Source: Amphiduros pacificus
Taxonomy: Eukaryota; Annelida; Polychaeta; Phyllodocida; Hesionidae
Length of the DNA: 64,000 nucleotides
Reading direction: 5' to 3'
NCBI GenBank assembly: GCA_949316495.1
Contig: OX439005.1
Coordinates: forward strand, 8,326,001 to 8,390,000
The stretch's first letter is position 1. Every line of letters begins with the position of its first letter. This document shows, piece after piece, positions 1 to 11,100 of this stretch. The translations under genes were made by a program, and so were the position numbers. Below the pieces are notes generated by a model that worked only from the letters and a program-made list of their open reading frames with translations, was not told the origin of the DNA and ran no database searches.

Positions 1-110
1 ATGAGAGTCTAGTTTTGCCCTTATCTGTGACAGGCAAACCAAGGAGAGCATATCCTTTGTAACTAGGTTTTTTTCTAGCATACTTATTAACTGTATTGTT
101 TTCTGACCAG

Positions 111-1948
111 GCTGGCAAGTAACGTGGTGCATCAGGCAATCACAGTGACTATGAGTGAGTTGTCGGGAGTTCTACACATCAACCTGCTTCTATCTGCTTC
201 TGCGGACCTACCTGCTTGCTTGCTTTTCTATTTCATAGTGAGATACATTGGTAGAAAGCCGGGCTTTATCGCCACCTATCTCACTGCGTCAGTGGCCACC
301 TTTCTTGCCATTCCTTTTGATACATTCATAGGTAAGTTACCCATTGAAATGCTCCTCTATTGCTCAACATACAAATACTATTTATACATGTACCGCTTTA
401 ATCTGCATGGCGAGATAGAGTCAAATCCTCGATCTGCTATGGAGAGTAGTACTGCATATATTAGCAATTGTGTGACCGGCCCATTATCACAGTTGGTGGA
501 ACACAGGATCTGTGCCTTTGTTGGTTATATAAGTGGAGGACGGGAGTTGGTAGGTTCGACTCCCACTGGTTAAAGGGTTGATATGGCCATGGTTGCTGAA
601 ACTATCGTAAAAACACCATTTCACATTTTTTTCCACATATTGGCCATTTTGAGTCAATTCTGTTGTATGTATGCCATGGTTTAAAGTTAGCATCAAATAC
701 CAACATAACATGAACTGAACTGTGATGACGTAGAAGGGATTGGAAAGTGGGAAATATCATTATTACTCATTTTATTTCTGTTATATAATTAACCCAATTA
801 CACCACTCATATTCTGCATTGCATAATTTTATGGAGTTGTTTTCCCAGTTTTGGTAATAATAGAGTATTGACCAATTTTGAGTAAATGGTGGCAGATATG
901 ATGATGTCAGTAGGCTGCATGTATGATATGATGATGTTCCTCTGTCAGATGTACCACTCCTGGCCACTGTCTGCAATATCCTGTGTAAGGCGGCCCTCGG
1001 TGCATCCTATCTGTGTATGTTTGTCCTTAGTGCTGAGCTCTTCCCGGCATCCATCAGGAGTAGAGCAATGGGCTACACTTCCGGTCTGGCCTCTTTGTTT
1101 GCGATATCTGCGCCTTATATTGGGGGCCCGCTGGTAAGATGACCTACTTTCAAATTGTTAACATTGAAGCACTTCGTACATCACTCTATTTAGATATGTT
1201 AAATATTAATCAATCTGCTGAAGTGTGATGAGCTAAATTGCTGAAATGGGGTATATCAATCTGAACAGATATTGAATTGAGAATAAAGATTGCTTCTCTT
1301 AAATATTATTAAAGAGAGACACGTGGCGCCCTCTACCAAACCTAATATATGGTGTCCTGACCCTGCTTACTGGCTTACTCGGATTCCTCCTGCCAGAAAC
1401 TATCGATGAAAAGATGCCGGAAAGTCTGCAAGATGCAGAAAACCTGGGAAGGTATCTTATCTCAATGGCTTATTTAATTTAAACTGTTGATTAATTGTGT
1501 TAAATTCCACTATTGAAGACGTCTACCGGCCCAATATATGTGTAGTATCATTTAAACTGCATAATGTAGAGAAATAATTTGGAAGAATTCAAAAATAACA
1601 GAATGAGTCAAATAAATTATCATGGAAAGTAAGATTGCAAGTCCAATGAACATAATTGTCCTGATCCTTAATATTTCACTGGGTTTAAACAAAAAAAATG
1701 TCCACACTCAAAGTCAATCAATGTTTTTATCATGTCAATAATTTGAAGCAATCAATTATTTTGCAGAAAGCGGTGAAAGGACCAAACATAGATTTGATTT
1801 GGCCAAAGACAGCGTTTTCACCAACACAGAAAATCACAGGAGGAAAAAAGGCATCATTTCATTCCTTGATAAATCTCTGTATCCACCCGAGGCCAGAAGA
1901 ACGCGACTGAGGACAAAGATACGAACAAGAACATTAATGTGCAAATAA
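111..1948 (+). CDS. SLC22-family (organic cation/anion transporter-like) gene, 3' part only
   Basis: The last four exons can be placed at 111-331, 949-1133, 1315-1451 and 1771-1948. All junctions are GT-AG and the phases agree (1, 0, 2), giving 239 residues to the stop at 1946-1948. The first exon encodes two hydrophobic segments around RYIGRKPGF, the MFS motif-A-like loop between helices 8 and 9. The second contains SAELFPASIRSRAMGYTSG, matching the SLC22 ELxPTxxR region. The third ends in LPETIDEKMPESLQDAENLG, close to the SLC22 C-terminal signature (LPETxxxxLPxTxxDxE). The last exon is a basic cytoplasmic tail ending CK. SLC22 proteins are plasma-membrane carriers of small organic ions; the substrate cannot be told from this half. 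The N-terminal half lies upstream of the window. The acceptor at 1770 was chosen over the AG at 1766 because the latter gives an immediate stop. An AATAAA at 2274-2279 is a likely poly(A) signal. Confidence 0.85.
476..640 (+). repeat. tRNA-derived SINE copy (family 1) in the SLC22 intron
   Basis: The stretch has a B-box-like gttcgactcccac preceded by an A-box-like cacagttggtgga. It is followed by a body (actggttaaa, then gatatggccat) that is also found in the minus-strand copy near 20.25-20.46 kb. The tRNA-like head is diverged and would not fold as a functional tRNA. The copy sits in the intron between the first two visible SLC22 exons. Confidence 0.55.
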
Positions 1949-3010
1949 AACCGTGTTTTTACACTCTCAAAGAGTAGGTTTTCATAAATATTTTCAAAAC
2001 TATCCTCCACAAGAAAATGATTAAAATTTAGTATATATGCATATATTCCCACACGATTTTGACCAAGTTTGAACCATTTTAAGGTTTTTCCCCTCATTTG
2101 TGGATTTTTATGACAATATAATTTTGTTCTCATGCCTTCTTCCTGACTTTAGAGACAAACTGAAGGACATTACAATGTTTTATTTTCTAATTACTGTATT
2201 GAATAGAGTGGATGAATTCGGTCATTTATATTGGACCTGATAAAAAATATAAACATACATGTATGTAAAAAACAATAAAAAGAAGATGGGTCACCATTTT
2301 ATAGTTTAAGTTTCTTTATTTGGGAAGCATTTATTGACAGTTACCATTCCAAAGTGACCTCTGTTATACTACAATCCATTAGATCAGCGTCATAATGAGC
2401 TGTCCTTCAAATATTAGGCAAATTGGGGATTTATATTCATTAATCGCGTATTATGTGTGAAGCAAAATGTCACACATGAGGTGTACTTCCCTTAAGAGAA
2501 ATCAAGCACATTTTCAACCAGCATTCGGCCATCCTGGTTTCTGTTGTGAGTGAACTCATTGAGTACATAGCAATATGTTAGCCCCCAATAAAACCAACAT
2601 CTTACTGGACGACTTCCCATACGACTTCTCCAGAAAAATACACAACACTCCAGTCACTGTGTTTTGTTACAATTTTCTGTTTCATGAGTTAAATATAAAA
2701 ATGTGTCTTGACATTGTATGACACACTTCATACTCAAAATAATAACATGCCCACCTTATATACCTACCAAAATCAACTAGAAAATGGTGTTTTAAATTCA
2801 AATGAGACAAGAGTTAACTACTTTTTATTTATCTTTTTGCATTAATTTTGATATCATCTTAGACAAAGATATTTTTAGAAAATTTTGGTCTATAGATTTA
2901 ACTTGGGCTGCTGTGTGAAATTACTGAATATCTTCCTTCATAAAGTAACTTGATATAGTGATGAAGATCTTGACTATTTGTGTGATTAACCAGTGAGAAG
3001 ATCAAATCAT
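1949..3010. other. AT-rich spacer downstream of the SLC22 gene
   Basis: It holds the probable 3' UTR of the SLC22 gene with an AATAAA at 2274-2279. Beyond that I see only AT-rich DNA, with no coding frame or RNA gene I can support. Confidence 0.5.
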
Positions 3011-3015
3011 ACTTT

Positions 3016-3095
3016 TTAACATGGCTTAGTGGGTAAGGCACCCGTCTCCTATGCTAAAGGTCTGGGATTCAATTCCTGGTTGGGAAAAGTAGTTT
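3016..3095 (+). repeat. tRNA-Arg(CCT)-like SINE head or tRNA pseudogene
   Basis: The A-box-like tggcttagtgggtaaggc, a loop containing cctat at the anticodon position and the B-box-like gggattcaattcc occur in tRNA order and spacing. The order and wording resemble tRNA-Arg(CCT). The acceptor stem does not pair well and no second stem end is evident. A SINE head or pseudogene is therefore more likely than a working tRNA. Confidence 0.5.
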
Positions 3096-3099
3096 TTTA

Positions 3100-3660
3100 T
3101 GCTGACGATAAAATCTTCATTATGAAGTTTCATTTTAGCAACATGCACAATAGAACACATAACATTGAAATGTTTTTCATGAAGGCAGAGAATATAAAAA
3201 AATAATGACTTAAAATCTTCATTTTGGGGTCTTATATGAGCGATTTGAAAGTCAGAACATGTAAAATTAAATAGTCATTAAACAAAGAACATGTAAAATT
3301 CTATATTTTTCTTAGTCATTAAAGAAATAATGACTTCATACAGAGAAAAAGTATGAAATCTTCATATTGGGGTAATATTTAAGCGATATGAATGTCAGAC
3401 CATATATAATTGAATATGTTTTTTTTGCCAATATGGAAAATGTAAAAAATATGAACACTTCACATTCTGATCTTATTTGAACTCAGTCACATTTACAAAG
3501 AAATTATGCAATGCAATAGTTCCAAAGAGTTCAGCATAAACATGTGTCTCACATGTCTGATGATATGCTTTGACCTTTTCTCATGGCAAGATTGCTCACT
3601 CATCATTTTGAGGATCTACATTTCAATATAAACATGGACTGTTCCTGTCCAAGATGTTAT
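3100..3660. repeat. AT-rich spacer with a diverged internal duplication
   Basis: A segment of about 60 bp at 3212-3272 (aaatcttcattttgggg, then gagcgatttgaaagtcag) recurs in diverged form at 3354-3415. Otherwise the stretch is AT-rich without recognisable genes. Confidence 0.4.
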
Positions 3661-3663
3661 ATG

Positions 3664-4087
3664 TTGGACCTTGGGTGTATATGAGGATCAACCTCCTCGG
3701 TTGATCAGCAGGGCAGCCATCTTGGGTCCTGGGTCCTAGGTTGATCGCTAGGGCAGACATCTAGGGTCTGAGTGTACAGGAGGACCTCCTCGGTTGCTCG
3801 GCAGGGCAGACATCTAGGGTCCTGAGTGTACAGGAGGACCTCCTCGGTTGCTCGGCAGGGCAGACATCTAGGGTCCTGAGTGTACAGGAGGACCTCCTCG
3901 GTTGCTCGGCAGGGCAGACATCTAGGGTCCTGAGTGTACAGGAGGACCTCCTCGGTTGCTCGGCAGGGCAGACATCTAGGGTCCTGAGTGTACAGGAGGA
4001 CCTCCTCGGTTGCTCGACAGGGCAGACATCTAGGGTCCTGAGTGTATAGGAGGACCTCCTCGGTTGCTCGACAGGGCAGACATCTAG
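3664..4087. repeat. 54-bp minisatellite, about 7-8 units
   Basis: The unit contains ggacctcctcggttgctcgg and gcagacatctagggtcctga. Unit starts are 54 bp apart (for example gcagggcaga at 3801 and 3855). The first two units are diverged and the inner five or six almost identical. Because 54 is divisible by three a frame stays open on the minus strand, but there is no sign it is a gene. It lies downstream of the minus-strand LRR-death gene. Confidence 0.9.
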
Positions 4088-4276
4088 CGGGCAATGACTT
4101 TGATTGTACCACCTACTTTAAAACAAACATTACGGTGAAGCGGAAATGAAATTGATTTTTGTTCATTAGACCATTGCCAGGACCACCATGATGGAAATTG
4201 ATCTGGAGAAAGAGAGAAATAACAAATCGAGTCTCAATGTTTTGCTTTCATCGGCTAATTAATATGATTATGTTGC

Positions 4277-5122
4277 TTGTGGGACAACCCTTGATCCACT
4301 TCATGGGCAACCTTGATCCCCTACATGGGCAACCTTGATCCACTACATGGGCAACCTTGATCCACTACATGGGCAACCTTGATCCACTACATGGGCAACC
4401 TTGATCCACTACATGGGCAACCTTGATCCACTACATGGGCAACCTTGATCCACTACATGGGCAACCTTGATCCACTACATGGGCAACCTTGATCCACTAC
4501 ATGAGCAACCTTGATCCACTACATGGGCAACCTTGATCCACTACATGGGCAACCTTGATCCACTACATGGGCAACCTTGATCCACTACATGGGCAACCTT
4601 GATCCACTACATGGGCAACCTTGATCCACTACATGGGCAACCTTGATCCACTACATGGGCAACCTTGATCCACTACATGGGCAACCTTGATCCACTACAT
4701 GAGCAACCTTGATCCACTACATGAGCAACCTTGATCCACTACATGAGCAACCTTGATCCCCTACATGGGCAACCTTGATCCCCTACATGGGCAACCTTGA
4801 TCCCCTACATGGGCAACCTTGATCCACTACATGGGCAACCTTGATCAACTACATGGGCAACCTTGATCCACTACATGGGCAACCTTGATCCACTACATGG
4901 ACAACCTTGATCCACTACATGGGCAACCTTGATCCACTACATGGGCAACCTTGATCCACTACATGTGCAACCTTGATCCCCTACATGGGAAACCTTGATC
5001 CACTACATGGGCAACCTTGATCCACTACATGGGCAACCTTGATCCACTACATGGGCAACCTTGATCCCCTACATGGGCAACCTTGATCCACTACATGGGC
5101 AACCTTGATCCACTACATGGGC
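4277..5122. repeat. 22-bp minisatellite, about 38 units
   Basis: The unit is ccttgatccactacatgggcaa with a few point variants (cccctac, atgagc). The distal end overlaps the last codons and stop of the minus-strand LRR-death gene, so the array would form the start of that gene's 3' UTR. On the minus strand each unit carries an in-frame-capable ATG-TAG pair, of which the last supplies the gene's stop. Confidence 0.9.
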
Positions 5123-8100
5123 CGACTTAAGGCAACACCAGCATCCCGGCACATCTTTTTCATATCCTCTGAAAATATACAAGATACAAGATGATCGAAA
5201 ACAAATATCCATTGAAATATTAACATTCAGTTTAGATATTTTGCAGGGTAAACATTGAAAATAATGTCTCAAATCTTTATTAAGAAATATGGAGCAGTGC
5301 AATGCTGGGACTATTATCATAACACCAAGTGAATTTGCATTGGTAGTATGTAGTATATGTGGTAAAACACATTAAAACAAGAATCTTTGTCTTTGTCCTT
5401 TATATAGATATGTATAAAGAGAAAATATCTGTACATTATCTACAAATAAGGTAAAAAAGATGAAAAAAATGGATATGTTCCATGATATTTGGTGGTTTGC
5501 AGTGGATTATCTTACCCGCCACAGCCCTCAGCTCACAATCTAACAGCGCTCGTCTCATCACTGTGAATGTGGCCCCTTTCCTTCCCTTCAGTTTCTTCCA
5601 TTGATTCAAGCATAGCATGGCCTGTTCTGCTAAGGTTCGACCACTCTTCTCTATTTCTTGTAAATCAACTTCTGATAAACCAAGAGCCCTGGCCAAATCC
5701 TTCCAATCTAATCCAAGTTGTTTACTGATCTTCCTAAAGACCTTGACAGAAAATTCTAAAAAAAGATATATAGTAATAATTTTTAAAATATATATGACCA
5801 TAGTCATTTCATGATATTAAATTTCAGATCTAAAATCCGACAAATTTCATCTTAATTGGTGGTTCAATGCAAACATTATCAATAAATGTCATTTAGCACA
5901 TGACTGTTTAAAACAAATTACATGTATGTTGATTTTAAACAGGCAAGTATCTGTTAGTAGTGGATTCATAATGGATTGTAACTGACCGGGTTCATTGAGA
6001 GGAGGGCCCAGCCTGTAGGACGCCTGAGGGTTGGTGAGGCGGAGCAGGGGGAACCGTCGCGCGCAGCTGTATACCGCCTCCTGGATGCCGTCAACTACAG
6101 CAAGAGCCGCGCTGAAACCGTTGCCCTCACTCAAAGCCCTCCTCTCCTCCAGGGAGTTCTGCACATATACAGCGCTCAACCCACAGTCATAAGCATCCTC
6201 TGTCACAGGACCTCTCACTCGCAACTTGAGAGTGCACTGTCCTATCAACATCTTTCCTGAGGAAACATTCTTACCCGCAAACCTGAGCACATACGAACAC
6301 CCGTCTGCGCAGCCGTAAGATCCTTCTTTGTAATCAGTTCTCAAGCGTTTCCCAATTTTAGTTTGTTCCACAACGTCATTGATGGCACATTGTAAATGGT
6401 GAAGATACATATGAACACACGATGATATTATTCGATAAGTGACCTCAACATCTTCATGATTAGCAGGTACATCGGCTTCCAGTGACCCTTTGAGCATCAG
6501 TTCTTCCGTGACTTTGCCCGATGTCTCCAGGTACATCGCCATAGTGTACAGGTCCTTAGCCACCGGGTAGCAAATGTTTTGTTGGCAAAGAACAGACAGT
6601 ATATGAGAGGTCAAATTAGTCATGGTCAAGGGGTCACCTTTCTGGGATTGGTCCAGTTGTTTCAGAAGAATTGCACTAATATTTTGCTTAGATATTTGGC
6701 GGTTTTTAGCACCAAGAAGTTTTGTCATTATGTTCAGGAAAAATTGAAGATCGTTAAATATCACCAGCTTTCCGTTAGCTGTATTAACTCTAACAATTTG
6801 CCCTTTCATGTGCAGACTGCTCAGCAAATCTGGCATGACAGACTCAACTTCGGTCGTTGTGAAGTCTAGGTTTCTGGCATGATCTCTCAATTGATATTGT
6901 GTCAAACAAATATCGCCGTCACTAAGGATATTGTGTTCATAATGGGCCCAGCGTACGTCGGAGGTTGGCAGCTGAAGTTTGGGGATCACTGCTTCACATT
7001 GTTTTGCTGTGTCTTTCAGGTAGTTTATGATGTTATCATCTGATGCACCTTCCTGACACAAGATTATCTTCTTCTCAAAGTTCCAAAATATTCCCTTCGA
7101 GGCAACGTCTTCATACAAACAGAGAAACTCATTTCTTTCTTTTGATTTTTGAGCACCTTTGTTTCCCAGGTTTTGGATTATATCATTCATCATTAGTTCG
7201 ATATTTCTCTCAGCAGCAGCCACAGAGCCCTGAACATTTGTCTTAGTTTCAATAGTTGCTATGACAACGCACACTGGTACCATATTCATGCTGGTGAGAA
7301 TGGAGAAATAGTCACCAATGCCTTGACTGAACTGCTTCTCATCGCAGCAAGTGTCTAGCGAAGAGGTAAATATGTGAATTGTCCTTGGAGTCATAATCAA
7401 AGGAAGTATTCCCATTAAGCATGGGTCTATGTCAAATATGTTTAACTGAAGGTTTTCTATTGTACATGTTGACACATTCTTTTGTGTGGATTTCGAATCT
7501 GGATTGGCCTTTACCAAGATGGATTGTACAATAATCTTTTTCGCTTTTTTGTCATTTCCATGAAGTATAAGTGTCAAGGTATTTTCTTTGTTTTGAACAA
7601 TATTTGTTTCTTTTAGGAATTTTTCAATTCCCTTTTTTGTCATGTGATGTAATATTGGGTTTTCTTCCAAGCAGATCTCTAAGCGACTCAACCTAGAAAA
7701 GGCACCTGTAAACACAGGAAGTTTCAAAATCCTATTTCTTGCCAAGTTTAAATTCTCGAGCCTTTCAAGAAAAGCGAGTTTGGGGTCCAACTCTGTGATC
7801 AAATTATCCTGAATATTTAAGATCTTTAGCTTACTATCTTTCAAGATATCAGCGTCAGGCATTTCTATGTATTTAATTTTGTTAACTGAGATGTCAATAT
7901 TTTCTAGTGAAGGATTCATGAACACTTCCTTAGGCACAACAGTTAGGTGATTGCTACTGAGGTCAAGGTGTTTTATGCATTTCATTTGACAAATTAGCTT
8001 TGGAATCTTTGTAACTAAGTTTCCACTGGCTTGAAGTGATTCTATGTGACATGACTGGGCATATTCCACTGGGGGAATGAGCAACTTCTCCAACCTATTT

Positions 8101-11100
8101 CCGGATATATCTAAACTTAAGAGGTATTCCAAAACCATAAACTTGGTATCTTCCACCCCTTCATTCCATATTTCATTGTCTGATATGTTCAGAGATTCCA
8201 GAAGCACCAAATCAGCCAAGAAACTTGGCAAACTTCTTAGTCTATTGGCACTTACATTCAATTTCTTGAGGAAATGTAGAAATGCAATGTCTTCAGGGAG
8301 TCTTTCCATTCCTATCTGAACCAGTTCCAGTTCTGTAAGGTAATGCAGAGCCTTCAGGCCACAATCGGAATTGATTTGAACATTGTTATTGAGGGACGCT
8401 CTGAATATCCTCAAACCGGTTTGTGGATTAGTTTTGTCTGGATCTACAAATGTCAATTGCTTTAAACTGTTGGAACTTATTGAACATTCTACCATTTTCA
8501 TGTCATCAAATAATTCTAGCGGTAACTCTGTAAGTTGGTTTGCTTCGATGGCCAGCTTTTGCGCCGATGTACTCCAGCAGCTTACTGTGGTTATAACATT
8601 GGAGGACACCACGCATTCCCTATAGGCCCGGTCAGAAATGGCGATGTGCTGGGGAATTTGGTGTAACATGTTTTCACTGCAGTAGAAGTGTTGAAGTCTT
8701 TCCATTTTTTCAAAGCTTTCTGGGAAACTTTTGATCCTATTGTGATTCAGGTTTAATTGAGTAAGTCTTTTGAAATGAGACAATTCAGAAGGAACATGTT
8801 CAATTCTATTATGACTCAAATCCAGGACCCTCAGATTGTTTCTGTGGTCAACGCTTTCAAGTGGCAAATCTGAGATCCTGTTCTCAGACAACAACAGTGT
8901 GTGGAGGGCTGGCATTTCAAGTAGATGAGCTGGTAATACATCAAAATTGTTCCCATTCAAATTTAGGAATTCTAACTTTTGCAATACAGGGAGATTCCTT
9001 GGGATGTCAAAGGCCTCCTGCATGGCATTGAAAGAGAGATCCAGCGTCTGTAGGGAGGCAAGCCTCGTGACGTCATCAGGGAGATTCCCGATTTGATTGT
9101 GACTTAAGTCTAGGGAAGTCAGATTGTTCCACGATGTACTATCATCAATATCTAGATATTTGATGTTGTTCCCTTTCAGTGTGATAGTTTGTAAGGATTC
9201 GAGTTTAAACATGACCGCTGGAACCTTGTTGAGTTTATTGTCGGACACATCAAGGTACTTCAAGCATCTTAACTTTGAAAACTTAGATGGGAAACTACCT
9301 TGAACCAAACAGCATCTTGACATGTGTAAGCTTTCAAGTTGGTCTAATCTAGTAAGCCTCAATCCTACCTTTGATATCTGTTTGTTGCCAGATATGTTCA
9401 GTTCTAATAGATTTGGTTTGTTCTCTATCGCTGCTGTTGGTATTTCTTTGAAGTCATTGTCTGATAGGTTCAGGTATTTCAGATTGGGTAACTTCTTAAG
9501 ACAGTCTAAGGCAGACACAGGGACACCTTTGATGTTATTTTTCCCCAAATTGAGCTTCTCCAAATACAAAAGGCACCCAATAGATTTTGGAATTTTTTTC
9601 AAACCTTGATTGGACAAATCAAGAGATGTTAAACATGTTTTTGACTTGTATCCTCCAAAGTCATCATTTAAGTCAATGATGTTATCCTTTCCCCCTTGAA
9701 TCCAAATGCACTGAATATGCTGCAGTTGCTGTAGTATTTGTGGCAAGGAAGTGAATTTATTATTGGACAAGGTCAATCTCTGAAGTTTAGGCCAGGTTTC
9801 CATTGATGGTGGCAGATGACAGATGTCATTGTCACTGATATCTAGTGTCTTAAGTTGGGGAAGTAATGTTCCATTGATTTGCTGGTCAATAGATTTTATT
9901 CTATTATTGGAAGCATCCATATGCTCTAAGCATGGCACAGATTTCATGAATGTCAAAGTGTCAATAAAACTATTGTAGGCGACATTAATATGTGTCAGCG
10001 GAGAATCGTATATTTTTTCAGGCAAGGCAAATAATCTATTGCCTGCAAGATTTATGTTGAGTAGATTTGGTAAACTGGCAAAATCTGTATGGATTACAGA
10101 TATGGCATTTGCTGAAATATCTATGGTTTCAAGTGACACCATACCATCTAAGGAACTATCGATTTCAGTGATGAAATTTCTTGCTGCTTTTAAGGTACTT
10201 AAATTAGCAAAGCTGCCGAAAGAAGGAAGGACACGAAAGTAGTTACTGCTTATATCCAAATACTTTAGTGTAGTGTTCTGCCTGTCAGGAACATCAAGGC
10301 GGTGTACATAATTTCCCGCCATTTGTAACTTTTTCACAGGTGTATGAAATATTTCAGATGATAGTACCTCAATTGTATTGTGACTAACATCTAGATCCTC
10401 CAGGTACATCAAAGACTCAGAGGCTACACTTAATACATTGTAAAGGTTATTTCCTAAGTGGATTTCTCGCAGGTTTGGCCAGGAGCAGATTTGCTCAAAA
10501 TCATGTTTCAGCTTATTGTTGTTCAGCTGAAGAATATTCAATGCTTTCATTTCATTGCACAGGATTTCAGATATATGATTATTGTTCATTGCCAGAAAGG
10601 ATAATTTAGGAAGATTTGACAGTTCCTCTGGGATGTGCTCAAAGAGGTTATCACTCAAATTCAAATCAGTCAATGTTTTTAAATTTCCAAAACTATCTGG
10701 GATATCTCTTATATTATTCCCTGCAAAATCTATGACTGAGAGTTGATGTGCTATATTTGATATTGCATTTGGGATTTCCTCGATGAAGTGGTTAACGACT
10801 GTGAGAGATTGAAATTCCATTTCGTCAGGGTTGAAAAGAGATGGCGGCAGATGTACCCCATCCCATGTAAACGTGGTGCTATGGTCCTGCATAGACACTT
10901 CCAATCGATATTTCCTGGCTGGAAGGTCCATTTTGTTTGTCTCTTCACGTGACACAGTCATATTTTGGGCTTTATTGTTGTCTTCAGTCATGTTTACCTG
11001 TGGAGACTTGTGTTGTGTGATCGTTGAATCAGGTGGAATCTGATTCCGGTTTTCAGCGCCATATCTTACTTCATCATTTCGACTTTGGCCCATTCCCCCA

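Noticed and set aside
3705-4112. Minus-strand frame of CLPCRATEEVLLYTQDPR repeats
   Set aside because: It only reflects a 54-bp unit divisible by three; no start context, splice sites or non-repeat coding part.
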